Notes: a model not told the origin generated them from the sequence alone. Shown: positions 1-8,591, numbered from the stretch's first letter. The stretch: 64,000 nucleotides of DNA from an uncultured Oscillospiraceae bacterium (GCA_934462925.1 CAKSIT010000009.1:62001-126000); one strand, 5' to 3'. Numbers and translations are program-made.

Positions 1-131
1 AAATCGATAATCCTGTACTTGCCGCCGTAAGGCACGGCGGGCTTTGCCATATCCTGCGTGAGCGCGTAAAGACGGCTGCCCTGTCCGCCCGCAAGCAGCA
101 TGGCAACGCATTCCTTCTTAATGTGATTCAT
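1..131 (-). CDS. glgC: Glucose-1-phosphate adenylyltransferase, N-terminal fragment
   Basis: First 43 residues of GlgC, which makes ADP-glucose for glycogen synthesis; the rest lies beyond the left edge. The visible part carries the family nucleotide-binding signature [10 protein letters not shown] followed by [20 protein letters not shown], which is diagnostic. The ATG at 131 is preceded by GGAGGAAGTT, a good ribosome binding site. It begins 50 bases after the glgB stop on the same strand, so the two genes are probably cotranscribed from the glgB promoter. Only the truncation by the window limits the call. Confidence 0.93.
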   Translation of the reverse strand, partial: MNHIKKECVAMLLAGGQGSRLYALTQDMAKPAVPYGGKYRIID

Positions 132-181
132 AACTTCCTCCTGTCGGTAATGACTATTCTTATTTTTGGAACAGACCGCTT

Positions 182-2377
182 TTAGCGGCTGTGTTTGCCG
201 TGTTTATGCCTGCGAGAGCCGTTGGGCTTATGCGCGGGATTAGGCGCGGGATTGGGAGCGGCTGCGGCTGGCGCTTTCTGAGCGTTGTCCGCGGGCTTCT
301 CCGCCTTTTCGGGGGCGGGCGCTGCAGGCTTCTCCTCGGCTTCTGCGGGAGCTTTCGCTTCCTGCTTTTCCTCGGGCTTGGGCGCTTCGTCGGGAACTTC
401 GGATACCTCCGCAGGCTCTGCCTTTACCTCGGCGGGCTGCTCAGACTGCTGAACCTCCGCGCTCTCCTGCTTTGAGGGCGGGGTGCGCTTGTTCTTTATC
501 TCAAAGTACAGCACAGCCATGGGCGGCAGGTCTATCGAAATGCGGTATTCCTCGCCGTGCATGGGTTCTTCGCGCGCGGTAAGCGTGCCGTTTGAAACGC
601 CCGTGCCGCCGTACTTCACGTCGTCGGAGCTGAACGCCTCCACATAGTCCGCGTAATACGGAACGCCTATCTCGTACACCTCGTGGCGTACAGGCTGGAA
701 GTTGCACACAACAACTACCTCGTCCTTATTGCGGGCAATGCGCCTGAACGCGATAACGCTGTTCGCGCTGTCCTCTGCGGATATCCAATGGAAGCCCTCC
801 CAGCCCGTGTCGCAGTCCCACAAAGCGGGGGTATTCATGTAGTAGCTGTTGAGCGCCTTTACGTATTCATGCAGCTTTCTGTGCGGCTCAAACTCCAGCA
901 CTTCCCAGTCAAGCTGGGTCTGGAAGTTCCACTCCTTATACTGCGCGAACTCCTGCCCCATGAACATAAGCTTCTTGCCGGGGTGAGCCATCATATAGCC
1001 TAAGAACGTGCGCATGGAGTTGAACCTGAACTCGCGCGGACCGCCCATTTTATCAAGCATTGAGCATTTTCCGTAAACCACCTCGTCGTGCGATATCGGC
1101 AGTATGTAGTTCTCCGAGAACGCATAGTAGAACGAGAACGTTACAAGGTTGTGGTTGTACGGCCTGCCGAGCGGGTCCATGCTCATGTAGCGCAGCATAT
1201 CGTTCATCCAGCCCATGTTCCACTTGAAGTTGAAGCCAAGCCCGCCTATATCCGTGGGCTTTGTTACAAGCGGCCATGCGGTGGATTCCTCCGCGACCAT
1301 CATAATGTTGGGGTGTTCCTTGAAAAGCGCGGTGTTGAGCTTTTGCAGGAACGCCACCGCTTCAAGGTTCTCATGCCCGCCCTTTGAGTTGGGACGCCAC
1401 TCGCCGTCGCGCCTGTCGTAATCAAGGTAGAGCATGGAAGCCACCGCGTCGACGCGCAGTCCGTCTATATGATATTTGTCTATCCAGTAGTTTGCGTTTG
1501 AAGCAAGGAAGCTCTGCACCTCGGGCTTGCCCCAGTCGAAGATGTGCGTACCCCAGTTCTTATGCTCGCGCTTTAACGGGTCTGCATACTCGTAGCAGCT
1601 TGTGCCGTCAAATTCGTAAAGCCCTGCGGCGTCCTTGGGGAAGTGCGCGGGTACCCAGTCGAGGATAACGCCTATGCCCGCGTTGTGGCACTTGTCCACA
1701 AAGCGCATAAAGTCGTGCGGCGTGCCGAAGCGCGACGTGGGCGCATAGTACCCTATCTGCTGGTAGCCCCAGCTTCCGTCGAACGGAAACTCGCCTATCG
1801 GCATAAGCTCAACGTGGGTGTAGCCCATTTCCTTTACATAGGGGATAAGCTCGTCTGCAAAGCGCACATAGTCGAGATAGTTCTCGCCGTTCTTGCGCCA
1901 CGAGCCTACGTTCACCTCGTAAATATTGCACGGGCTGTCGTAAATGTTGCGCTCGGACAGCTCCTTGCGGTACTTGTCGTCCGTCCACGCGAACCCGTCG
2001 AGGTCGTAGAACTTTGAGGCGGTGTTCGGGCGCGTTTCCATGTGCGTGCCGTAAGGGTCGGCCTTAAGCTTGATAAGCCCGTCGGGCGCTTCTATGCTGT
2101 ATTTGTAGTTGTCGTATTTTTTTATACCCTCTACAAAAAGCTCCCAGATACCGCCGTCGCTTATCTTGTTCATGAAGCCCCTTGTCCTGTCCCAGTGGTT
2201 GAAGTCCCCGACAACGCTCACCGAGCGGGCGTTGGGCGCCCATACTCTGAAAACTGCGCCGTCCTTTCCGCCGCGGTTGTCCTTGTGAGAGCCGAAGAAA
2301 TCATAGGCGTGCGCATTTTCGCCCCTGTGGAACAGATACAGGGGAACATTGTAATTTTCAGGTACGACTATCGCCAT
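182..2377 (-). CDS. glgB: 1,4-alpha-glucan branching enzyme
   Basis: Introduces alpha-1,6 branches into glycogen. The 731-residue product has an N-terminal CBM48-type domain ([20 protein letters not shown], about residues 43-62), then a GH13 barrel with the three expected acidic residues: Asp310 in GLRVDAV, Glu363/364 in VAEEST and Asp431 in [10 protein letters not shown] chose ATG 2377 because GGGAGG sits 8 bases upstream and because the promoter at 2486-2514 rules out the in-frame starts further upstream. The last 100 or so residues (about 630-731) are an extra Ala/Pro/Glu/Lys-rich tail ending in a His/Lys/Arg cluster; this is not part of the GlgB fold and looks disordered. Followed by glgC. 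Confidence 0.95.
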   Translation of the reverse strand: MAIVVPENYNVPLYLFHRGENAHAYDFFGSHKDNRGGKDGAVFRVWAPNARSVSVVGDFNHWDRTRGFMNKISDGGIWELFVEGIKKYDNYKYSIEAPDGLIKLKADPYGTHMETRPNTASKFYDLDGFAWTDDKYRKELSERNIYDSPCNIYEVNVGSWRKNGENYLDYVRFADELIPYVKEMGYTHVELMPIGEFPFDGSWGYQQIGYYAPTSRFGTPHDFMRFVDKCHNAGIGVILDWVPAHFPKDAAGLYEFDGTSCYEYADPLKREHKNWGTHIFDWGKPEVQSFLASNANYWIDKYHIDGLRVDAVASMLYLDYDRRDGEWRPNSKGGHENLEAVAFLQKLNTALFKEHPNIMMVAEESTAWPLVTKPTDIGGLGFNFKWNMGWMNDMLRYMSMDPLGRPYNHNLVTFSFYYAFSENYILPISHDEVVYGKCSMLDKMGGPREFRFNSMRTFLGYMMAHPGKKLMFMGQEFAQYKEWNFQTQLDWEVLEFEPHRKLHEYVKALNSYYMNTPALWDCDTGWEGFHWISAEDSANSVIAFRRIARNKDEVVVVCNFQPVRHEVYEIGVPYYADYVEAFSSDDVKYGGTGVSNGTLTAREEPMHGEEYRISIDLPPMAVLYFEIKNKRTPPSKQESAEVQQSEQPAEVKAEPAEVSEVPDEAPKPEEKQEAKAPAEAEEKPAAPAPEKAEKPADNAQKAPAAAAPNPAPNPAHKPNGSRRHKHGKHSR

Positions 2378-2485
2378 TTGCATTACCTCCCGTTTGGGCT
2401 GTGGTATTGTGAAAAGCGCGGTCATGCGGCATTCTGTTAAAAAATAGCCAAAATACCTCCATAGCTCGGGCTTTTCCTTGCCATT

Positions 2486-2514
2486 ATTGTACCACATTGA
2501 AAAATATATTTCAA
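2486..2514 (-). promoter_or_regulatory. Sigma-A-type promoter of glgB-glgC
   Basis: On the minus strand TTGAAA (2509-2514), a 17-base spacer and TACAAT (2486-2491). Transcription would start near 2479, leaving a leader of about 100 bases before the glgB ATG. I see no other feature in the 2378-2630 stretch, which is AT-rich. Confidence 0.8.
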
Positions 2515-2630
2515 TAGTTTTGTTAATATTTCATGTTTTTTGCTATTTTCAACCACTTATTTTTGTGCATTTTTCCGCCAAAAGCGCCGTGTTTGTGTAA
2601 ACGTTTTTACACGCCTGACAGAAAACAGAC

Positions 2631-2667
2631 AAAAGGCGGTGTTTTGTGCAGGATAACACCGCCTTTT
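2631..2667 (-). terminator. Terminator after spoIIE
   Basis: Hairpin with arms AAAGGCGGTGTT and AACACCGCCTTT. On the minus strand it lies about 70 bases after the spoIIE stop and is followed by TTTTGTCTGTTTTC. Confidence 0.8.
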
Positions 2668-2735
2668 ATTAAACAACGCCCGCATATTTCGTCTCGGCGC
2701 AGAACGTTCGCGGGTATGCCGAACCGCCCTTGCGC

Positions 2736-4973
2736 TCACCCGCTCACGCTCACCACCACTACGCTCATATCGTCGTTTCTGCCGTTTTCCGCGCCGCGCG
2801 CCGCCCTCGCTATGCGCTCCGAAAGCTCCTGCGCAGAGCCGCCGCGCGACAGCTCGCGCGAGAGCCACTCCTCGTCCGCCGCGCAGCCGTCCGTCATCAT
2901 CACAATAATGTCGCCCGCGCCCACGCTGAACTGCTGCGCGGGCAGGCTGAGCCGTCCCCCCGTGCCTGCGGGCGCAGAGGAGAGCGCCGCGCGCACAAGT
3001 TTGTCCGCGCTTTTGATGTAGGTAGCCGCCGCGCCCGCCTTGTACACCGCGCCCTCGCCGCTGTTAAGGTCTATGCGGCATATGTCAAGCGTTGCAAAGC
3101 TCTCGTCCGCGCTTTTTACAAGCAGCGAGGTGTTGACCGTTTCAAGCGCCGCGGACAGCGGAATGCCGCTTTTAAGCAGCTTTGCCAGCAGCGAGCAGGC
3201 AAGCGTGCTGTCCACGCGCGCCCTGCTGCCCGTACCCATGCCGTCCGACAGCACCACGCACAGCCCGCCCTGCGCGTCCGTAAAGCTCTCGTAGCAGTCG
3301 CCGCAGACGCGGTTTTTGCCCTTGCAGAACTGAAACGCCCCCACGCTTGCGGAAAGGCGCGAGCTTTCCTGCGCGGTTATCCTGCTGCGCGTGCCGCACG
3401 AGGCAAGCACGGGGCGCTCGGTTTCCCGCCCCAGCGCCTGCGAAAGCAGCCCGCCGAGATAGTCCATGTCAACGTTGGGCTCGCCCTCGCCGTACGCTTC
3501 AAAAAGAAGCCTGCCGCCGCTGCGCGTTACAAAGGCGCGCACGTTGTCCATGCCGCACTCGCGCAGCAGCGCCTCCGCGCGCTTTTCCGCCGTGCGGAAG
3601 TGCGGGGACGGTATGCTGCCCGCCGCCATCGAGCGCAGTATGTCCCGCACCCCGGAAAGCCAGTCGGTGTATACCCTGCGCAGCTCGTTCACGCGGCGGC
3701 GGTCTGCGGCGGCGGCAAGGCAGCGCGCGTATTCATGCTCCACCGCCTCAATCACCTGCGCGCGGCACATACACTCCTGCGCGCACTGCGCGCTCATGGA
3801 CTGCTCGGTGAGCTTCTCGCCGCGCCGCAGCTCGTCCGTCAGCCGCGCAAACTCCGCGCTGAAAAGGTCGTACTTCTCGCCCCAGCAGGTCATGCTGTTG
3901 GGGCAGGTGCGGCACACGCGGTCGGCAGCCCTTTCCGCCGCCTGCGCGGGGGTCGCGCCGTATTTTCTGTCGAGCGTTTCGGCGGCAGCGTTAAGCCCGC
4001 CGCTTATGCCCGCTACGGCGTCCGCCGCAAAGCACAGCCGCTCGCGTATCATGGCGGCTACGGTGCTGTCCGCAAAGGGCTTCTGCGCGTTCTTTTTCGT
4101 AAGCGGCACGGCGGCGTAAATCACGCCCGCCGCCGCCGTTTCCGCAAGCAGCCGCCAGCCTCCCTCGTCATAGCCGCCAAGCAGCGCGCCCGCGCAGCCT
4201 ATAAACACAAACGCCGCCGCCCGCGTGATTTTACCGTATTTTGAGAACGCACCGCTCACAAGCGCCGCCGCGCAAATCACCGCCGCAAAGCGCCCCGACT
4301 GCGGGTCTGCCGCGCACAGCCCGAACAGCCCTGCCGCGCCGAACACCGCGCACCACGCTATTCCTCTGCACGTCCCCAGCATAAGCAGCCCCGCGCCGAG
4401 CGCCAGCCGCCCTATGTTCGCCACGGGGTAGTCCAGCGCGCCCAGCGACATGAACGCAAGCCCCGCAGCCACCGCAGCCCTTGCGCATTCGCGCGGGTCG
4501 GTAACGTCAAAGCCGCGCTTTGCAGCGCTATCCGAAAGCAGGCATACCGCCGCCGCAAACGCCCCCGCGCCGAGCGCCGCCGTAAGCGCCGCGAGAAGCT
4601 CCGACGGCTTCATCACAAGCGCCGAGCGCGGGAAGAAGCACGCAGCCCACGCCGCAAAAAATCTCACCGCCGCGCGTATCTTCACGTTCTTAGCGTCGGG
4701 TATGAGCCTTGCCGCAAGCGCTATGGCAAGCCCCGCCACCGCCGCAAGCCCCTCGGGTATGCCGTGCAGCAGCGCCCCGAAAAGCCCGCCCGCAAGCGCC
4801 CATAGCGCGCGTTTTCCGCCAAGCCCCGCGCCAAGCGCGGCAGCTCCGGGCGCAGCGCTCGCCGCAGACGCGCCAAGCTCTAGCAGCGCCCCCGCAAATA
4901 TCCATATCCCGTTCCCCCGCAAAAAGTCGAGAGCTTTCCCCTTTGTTAGCCTTACCGCCGTGTTTTCCGTCAT
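2736..4973 (-). CDS. spoIIE: Stage II sporulation protein E (PP2C phosphatase)
   Basis: SpoIIE localises to the polar division site, helps asymmetric septation and dephosphorylates SpoIIAA, which activates sigma-F in the forespore. The 745-residue product has the expected layout: a strongly hydrophobic Ala/Gly-rich multi-pass region over about residues 20-300, a central regulatory region with several cysteines, and a C-terminal PP2C domain with VVLSDGMGTGSRAR (near 573-583) and NDDMSVVVV (near 734), both metal-binding motifs. Bacillus SpoIIE is somewhat longer (about 830), mainly in the central part. ATG 4973 follows AAAGGA with suitable spacing. It is a lone gene with its own promoter and terminator. 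Its presence indicates an endospore former. Confidence 0.94.
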   Translation of the reverse strand: MTENTAVRLTKGKALDFLRGNGIWIFAGALLELGASAASAAPGAAALGAGLGGKRALWALAGGLFGALLHGIPEGLAAVAGLAIALAARLIPDAKNVKIRAAVRFFAAWAACFFPRSALVMKPSELLAALTAALGAGAFAAAVCLLSDSAAKRGFDVTDPRECARAAVAAGLAFMSLGALDYPVANIGRLALGAGLLMLGTCRGIAWCAVFGAAGLFGLCAADPQSGRFAAVICAAALVSGAFSKYGKITRAAAFVFIGCAGALLGGYDEGGWRLLAETAAAGVIYAAVPLTKKNAQKPFADSTVAAMIRERLCFAADAVAGISGGLNAAAETLDRKYGATPAQAAERAADRVCRTCPNSMTCWGEKYDLFSAEFARLTDELRRGEKLTEQSMSAQCAQECMCRAQVIEAVEHEYARCLAAAADRRRVNELRRVYTDWLSGVRDILRSMAAGSIPSPHFRTAEKRAEALLRECGMDNVRAFVTRSGGRLLFEAYGEGEPNVDMDYLGGLLSQALGRETERPVLASCGTRSRITAQESSRLSASVGAFQFCKGKNRVCGDCYESFTDAQGGLCVVLSDGMGTGSRARVDSTLACSLLAKLLKSGIPLSAALETVNTSLLVKSADESFATLDICRIDLNSGEGAVYKAGAAATYIKSADKLVRAALSSAPAGTGGRLSLPAQQFSVGAGDIIVMMTDGCAADEEWLSRELSRGGSAQELSERIARAARGAENGRNDDMSVVVVSVSG

Positions 4974-5043
4974 TTTTTCGTCCTTTCGCTTTTGGGCGCG
5001 CTTTTTTGTCTGCGCGCCTTTCCCCTTGTTGTTTGTGTGGTAT

Positions 5044-5076
5044 ATTTTACCACAAAGAAGCCGCGCACGCTGTCAA
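5044..5076 (-). promoter_or_regulatory. Candidate Spo0A-type spoIIE promoter with 21-base spacer
   Basis: On the minus strand a perfect -35 TTGACA (5071-5076) is followed after 21 bases by TAAAAT (5044-5049). Normal sigma-A spacing is 17, but the Bacillus subtilis spoIIE and spoIIG promoters are known for spacers of 21 and 22 bases and need Spo0A~P. The -35 is embedded in TTTGACA, one base from the reverse form of a Spo0A box (TTCGACA). Assignment is by analogy. Confidence 0.55.
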
Positions 5077-5133
5077 ATCATACTGTAAATAAATAAGTTT
5101 TTCTGCGGGATAACTATAAATATGCAAAAATCT

Positions 5134-5162
5134 TTGACAAACGGGTTATTTTATGCTACAAT
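5134..5162 (+). promoter_or_regulatory. Consensus sigma-A promoter for the TPR-comEB-rsmA run
   Basis: TTGACA (5134-5139), 17-base spacer, TACAAT (5157-5162). It is divergent from the spoIIE promoter about 60 bases away. Confidence 0.88.
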
Positions 5163-5205
5163 AGAGAAAAACGCGGAGCATTCCGCCTGTGAAAGGATAA
5201 ATACA

Positions 5206-5589
5206 ATGAACGTTGATTTTGAAGCCGCATTACAGTTTATCAACCTTGAAAGCTACGATAAGGCAGAGGCGAGCCTCAACAAGGCTATAAAGACCGAGGA
5301 GGACAAGGGCGACAAGACCACCGCAACGCAGTACCGCTGCGTACTGGGCGAGCTTTTTGCAAACCTTGGCAGGGCGCAGGACGCACGCGAACAGTTTGAA
5401 ATGGTGCTGGAGTTCTGCGACAGCACGCACACGCTTCAGGCGCAGCGCGCCATATCCCAGCGCTATATAGACGCGTTCGACGGCAAGATACCCGCCCCCG
5501 CGCCCGCAAAGCGCAACCCCTCCGTGCCGCTTATCCCCAAGCCCGTGCAGGACAAGGGCTTTATCGCAGGCAAAATGAACAAGAGATGA
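5206..5589 (+). CDS. Small TPR-like protein
   Basis: A 127-residue soluble protein with helix-turn-helix pairs of tetratricopeptide type: the segments around NLESYDKAEASLNKAI and ANLGRAQDAREQFEMVLEF have the spacing of small and large residues expected of TPR repeats. TPR proteins are scaffolds, so no specific partner can be named. The start at 5206 is chosen because the promoter -10 lies at 5157-5162, inside the longer open frame, and GAAAGGA precedes this ATG. The C-terminal 30 residues are Pro/Lys-rich and probably flexible. It is the first gene of a tight plus-strand run with comEB and rsmA. Confidence 0.75.
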   Translation: MNVDFEAALQFINLESYDKAEASLNKAIKTEEDKGDKTTATQYRCVLGELFANLGRAQDAREQFEMVLEFCDSTHTLQAQRAISQRYIDAFDGKIPAPAPAKRNPSVPLIPKPVQDKGFIAGKMNKR

Positions 5590-5609
5590 CCCGCTGAAAG
5601 GAGCGTTCC

Positions 5610-6095
5610 ATGCGCCGCGACAAAACAAATTACTATCTCGACATCGCCGAAACGGTATCCGAGCGCAGTACCTGTCTGCGCAGGAGCTTCGGCGCAATAC
5701 TCGTTAAGAACGACGAGATAATCTCTACAGGCTATAACGGCGCGCCGCGCGGGCGCAAAAACTGCTCGGATATCGGCGGGTGTCTGCGCGAAAGGCTGGG
5801 CGTGCCGCGCGGGCAGCGCTACGAGCTGTGCCGCTCGGTCCACGCGGAGGCGAACTGCATAATAAGCGCGCCGCGCGCGGATATGATAGGCGCTTCGCTT
5901 TACCTTGCGTGCCACGACAGCGTAACGGGTACGCTCGAGGGCGCTGTAGAGCCATGCTCCATGTGCAAGCGGCTTATCATAAACGCGGGGATTGAGCGCG
6001 TTTATATAAGAACCGCGCCCGACGAATACAAAGCGCTTTCCGTGTCGGACTGGATAGACAACGACGAAAGCCTTGTGGGAAGCGAGGGGTACTGA
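5610..6095 (+). CDS. comEB: Deoxycytidylate (dCMP) deaminase family protein
   Basis: A 161-residue zinc-dependent deaminase of the dCMP deaminase/ComEB family, which converts dCMP to dUMP for thymidylate synthesis. The zinc site is intact: His78 and the proton-shuttle Glu80 in HAEAN, and Cys116/Cys119 in PCSMCK. Length matches the family (about 150-170). A ribosome binding site, GAAAGGAG, precedes ATG 5610. It begins 20 bases after the TPR gene and its stop codon abuts the rsmA start, so the genes are coupled. The symbol follows Bacillus usage; competence has not been shown to depend on its activity. Confidence 0.9.
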   Translation: MRRDKTNYYLDIAETVSERSTCLRRSFGAILVKNDEIISTGYNGAPRGRKNCSDIGGCLRERLGVPRGQRYELCRSVHAEANCIISAPRADMIGASLYLACHDSVTGTLEGAVEPCSMCKRLIINAGIERVYIRTAPDEYKALSVSDWIDNDESLVGSEGY

Positions 6096-6956
6096 TTGCC
6101 GTTACAGCTTACAAATATCGGCGTGATACGCGAGCTTTTCGAGCGCCACGGCTTTTCGTTCACCAAGGCGCTCGGGCAGAACTTTATAATAAACCCCGCG
6201 GTATGCCCGAAAATCGCCGAGAACGGCGGGTGCAAAAAGGGCGTGTGCGCGCTTGAAATAGGCACGGGCGTGGGCGTTCTCACGCAGGAGCTTGCAAAGC
6301 GCTGCGATAAAGTGGCTGCGGTGGAGATAGACGAGGGGCTGCGCCCCATTCTCGCGGAAACGCTCGCGGACTACGATAATGTAGAGGTAGTGTTCGCGGA
6401 CGTTATGCAAACCGACCTTGCGGCGCTTATCGCCGAGAGATTCGGAAACAGCGAGGTTGTGGTGTGCGCAAATCTGCCGTATTACATCACATCCCCCGTG
6501 ATAATGCGCATTCTTGAAAGCCGCCTTAACGTGTCCGCAGTAACCGTTATGGTGCAGAAAGAAGCCGCTGACAGGATATGCGCAAAGCCCGGAACGCGCG
6601 GGTGCGGCGCTATCTCATGCGCGGTAAGCTACTACAGCGAGCCTAAGCTGCTTTTCCGCGTGAACAGGGGGAGCTTTATGCCCGCGCCGAACGTGGACAG
6701 CGCGGTAATCCGCCTTGACATAAAAAAGGGCGAGCATCTCCCGCCCGAGCGCGAAAAGGCGCTTTTCCGCATTATACGCGCGGCGTTCTCGCAGCGCAGA
6801 AAGCAGCTTGCAAACCCGCTTTCCGCAGAGCTTGGCATACCGAAGCAGGAGCTTTGCGGCATAATGCAAAGCGTGGGTATAAGCCCCACGGCGCGCGCGG
6901 AGGAGCTGACGCTCGACAAATTTCTGGCGCTTGAAAGCGCGCTTTACAAGGGCTGA
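6096..6956 (+). CDS. rsmA: 16S rRNA (adenine1518-N6/adenine1519-N6)-dimethyltransferase
   Basis: RsmA/KsgA dimethylates the two adjacent adenines of helix 45 of 16S rRNA late in 30S assembly. The 286-residue product carries the AdoMet-binding glycine motif ALEIGTGVGVLT (about 52-63), the acidic residue after strand 2 (AAVEIDEGL) and the catalytic NLPYY (126-130); FTKALGQNFI near the N-terminus is a family hallmark. The start is TTG at 6096, directly after the comEB stop, which implies translational coupling; the N-terminus MPLQLTNIGVIRELFERHGF matches the family with no residues missing. Confident. Confidence 0.95.
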   Translation: MPLQLTNIGVIRELFERHGFSFTKALGQNFIINPAVCPKIAENGGCKKGVCALEIGTGVGVLTQELAKRCDKVAAVEIDEGLRPILAETLADYDNVEVVFADVMQTDLAALIAERFGNSEVVVCANLPYYITSPVIMRILESRLNVSAVTVMVQKEAADRICAKPGTRGCGAISCAVSYYSEPKLLFRVNRGSFMPAPNVDSAVIRLDIKKGEHLPPEREKALFRIIRAAFSQRRKQLANPLSAELGIPKQELCGIMQSVGISPTARAEELTLDKFLALESALYKG

Positions 6957-7032
6957 TTTTTTCTCTCCCTGCGACGTTCCCGCAGATTTTGTGTCTTTAT
7001 TTGTAAGAACGCTTTACAAAAGGAGGGCGCAT

Positions 7033-7341
7033 ATGTTCGATATTTACTCAGAGGGCGTGAACCTCACGCCGATTGTCGCTATAGCGGGGCTTGTGCTTAT
7101 GCTCCCCTTGCAGCTTCTGCTGTGCTTTAAGGCAAAGCGGCTTATTGTACGGCTTATTCCCGCGGCTGCTTTTGCGGCGGCAGGCATAGCGCTGTATGTC
7201 GCGGGGCGGGTTATCGGCGATATGGCGGGACTGGGGCTTTTCATTTTCGCTGTATACGCGGCGTTTATGCTGTTTACCTGCGGCTTTGGCTGGGGAATAT
7301 GGGCGATAGCGCGCAGGTTCGGAAAAATCAAACACAACTAA
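7033..7341 (+). CDS. Small three-helix membrane protein
   Basis: A 102-residue protein with three hydrophobic segments (about 10-31, 37-58 and 65-90) separated by basic turns (KAKR, RRFGK at the end), consistent with an inner-membrane protein. I do not recognise the family. ATG 7033 is chosen over earlier in-frame codons because AAAGGAGGG lies just upstream. It follows rsmA by 76 bases and ends just before a hairpin and a copy of Element A, so it is probably the last gene of this transcription unit. Confidence 0.7.
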   Translation: MFDIYSEGVNLTPIVAIAGLVLMLPLQLLLCFKAKRLIVRLIPAAAFAAAGIALYVAGRVIGDMAGLGLFIFAVYAAFMLFTCGFGWGIWAIARRFGKIKHN

Positions 7342-7348
7342 ATAAAGC

Positions 7349-7595
7349 AAGGCTGCTTTTGTTTCAAAGGCAGCCTTCAGACCGTCGAAAAACCCCCATA
7401 CGGGGGTTTCCCGACGGGGCATCCGCGCTGCGCGCACGGTTTGACGGTGTGCCGTCAAACCGCACACTTGCGCGGATAGAAGTGTTTTTTGCCTCGGGAA
7501 GCCCGAGGCAAAAAAGTGATTTCAAAGCCCGCATACGCGGGCAAAATTGATTTTTTCGACAAGCTGAAGGCTGCTTTTGTTTCAAAGGCAGCCTT
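7349..7595. repeat. Element A copy 1 with duplicated flanking hairpin
   Basis: Core 7378-7566 (189 bp) starts CAGACCGTCGAAAAA and ends TTTTTCGACAAGCTG, which are imperfect inverted repeats. Inside are nested hairpins: ACCCCC-ATAC-GGGGGT, a stem around CGGTTTGACGG, an outer ATCCGC/GCGGAT pair, a long TTTTTTGCCTCGGG-AAG stem and GCCCGC-ATAC-GCGGGC. Both sides carry the same 29-base hairpin AAGGCTGC...GCAGCCTT (7349-7377 and 7567-7595), identical in all 29 positions. Related copies lie at 12215, 20746 and 24459. There is no coding capacity; open frames running through it are fortuitous. Confidence 0.9.
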
Positions 7596-7619
7596 AATAT
7601 GTAGAACAAGGAGTACGAA

Positions 7620-8213
7620 ATGGCAGAAATAAGAATTGCAGCGCCCGCCGACGCACGGGAGCTGCTTAAGATTTACGCGCCGTACGTTCTCAACACGGCG
7701 ATTACCTTTGAGTACGAAGTGCCGTCCGTGGAGGAGTTTACCGCCCGCATAGAAAAAACGCTTGCAAGATACCCCTACCTTGCGGCGCAGGAGGGCGGAG
7801 AGATACTCGGCTACGCGTACACGGGGGCGTTCAACCCGCGCGCCGCATACGACCACTCCGCGGAAACCTCGATATACCTGCGCACGGACGCGCACCGCAG
7901 GGGGCTTGGCAAGGCGCTTTACGCAGCGCTCGAGAACATCTCGCTTGCGCAGAACATTACGAACCTTTACGCCTGCATAGGCAGCCCCGTAAACGTTGAC
8001 GCGCACCTCGACCGCAACAGCGAGCAGTTCCACGCGCATATGGGCTACGAGCTTGCAGGGCGCTTCCACGCGTGCGGGTACAAGTTCGGCACGTGGTACG
8101 ACATGGTGTACATGGAAAAGCGCATAAACGAGCCGCTCGGCAAACAGCCGCTATTTATCCCGTTCCCGCAGCTTGACAGGGCGGCGCTTATAAACGCGGG
8201 GGTGAGCGTATGA
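7620..8213 (+). CDS. GNAT acetyltransferase, phosphinothricin acetyltransferase-like
   Basis: A 197-residue GNAT-fold protein. The N-terminus IRIAAPADARELLKIYAPYV followed by an IDFEYE-like strand (ITFEYEVPS) and the acetyl-CoA loop HRRGLGKALY are typical of the Pat/MnaT group, which acetylates small amines such as methionine derivatives or phosphinothricin. The usual C-terminal segment is present (GYELAGRFHACGYKFGTWYD). The real substrate cannot be told. ATG 7620 follows AAGGAG. Its stop overlaps the ATG of a decayed second GNAT gene (ATGA at 8210-8213), so the pair was once an operon. Confidence 0.85.
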   Translation: MAEIRIAAPADARELLKIYAPYVLNTAITFEYEVPSVEEFTARIEKTLARYPYLAAQEGGEILGYAYTGAFNPRAAYDHSAETSIYLRTDAHRRGLGKALYAALENISLAQNITNLYACIGSPVNVDAHLDRNSEQFHAHMGYELAGRFHACGYKFGTWYDMVYMEKRINEPLGKQPLFIPFPQLDRAALINAGVSV

Positions 8214-8416
8214 CGTTTCATACGCTCTGGCGGGAAGCTTGAGCGCGGCGAGCTTTACGCGCTTGCCGAGGGCGGCAGGCTGTGCGCGTGCGTTATCCTC
8301 AACAGCGCGCACAACGAGGGCTGCGAGGGCGGGGCTTTAAGGCGGTGCAGGCGAAGCCCATGTACTACGAGGACACGGGACTTACGGAATATAAACTGCC
8401 GGAGCTTGCGCTTTAA
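8210..8416 (+). pseudogene. Decayed GNAT acetyltransferase
   Basis: The ATG overlapping the previous stop starts MTFHTLWREA and then hits a stop at 8240. In another frame the stretch LERGELYALAEGG then RLCACVILNSAHNEGCEG is recognisable, and in a third frame FKAVQAKPMYYEDTG then LTEYKLPELAL and a stop at 8414-8416. These are the middle and end of a known GNAT subfamily in which about 60 residues, including the acetyl-CoA loop, normally sit between them. So the gene carries at least one frameshift and an internal deletion and cannot make a functional enzyme. Confidence 0.75.
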
Positions 8417-8451
8417 CGCTCGGCTTTATTGTGATGGACATACGAATACAG

Positions 8452-8494
8452 CGCCCGCGCTCTGCCGCCGTACAGGCGGGAAACGGGCGTTTTT
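8452..8494 (+). terminator. Terminator of the acetyltransferase unit
   Basis: Nested hairpin with outer arms CGCCCG (8452-8457) and CGGGCG (8484-8489) and an inner CCGCC/GGCGG stem, followed by TTTTT. Confidence 0.85.
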
Positions 8495-8591
8495 GAATCT
8501 CCGCAAACCGCTTTCGTACAGCCGCGCAGACGGTATTCCATGCCGCCCGCCCAAAAATTTCCCCGCCCGCCGTGATTCTCCCCTTTTGCCC

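Noticed and set aside
2730..4244. 504-codon plus-strand open frame opposite spoIIE, with similar long frames opposite gltX, pilB and the DUF1015 gene
   Set aside because: GC-rich codon bias leaves few stops in shadow frames. The products are Arg/Ala/His-rich without motifs, while the opposite strands encode recognised proteins.
7496..7526. Inner CCTCGGG hairpin of Element A as a transcription terminator
   Set aside because: The T-tract precedes the stem and the A-tract follows it on both strands, the wrong order for intrinsic termination.
7455..8069. Open frames running through Element A copies (for example on the minus strand here)
   Set aside because: The same odd peptide pieces recur at each copy only because the DNA repeat recurs; starts and ends differ and no ribosome binding site fits.
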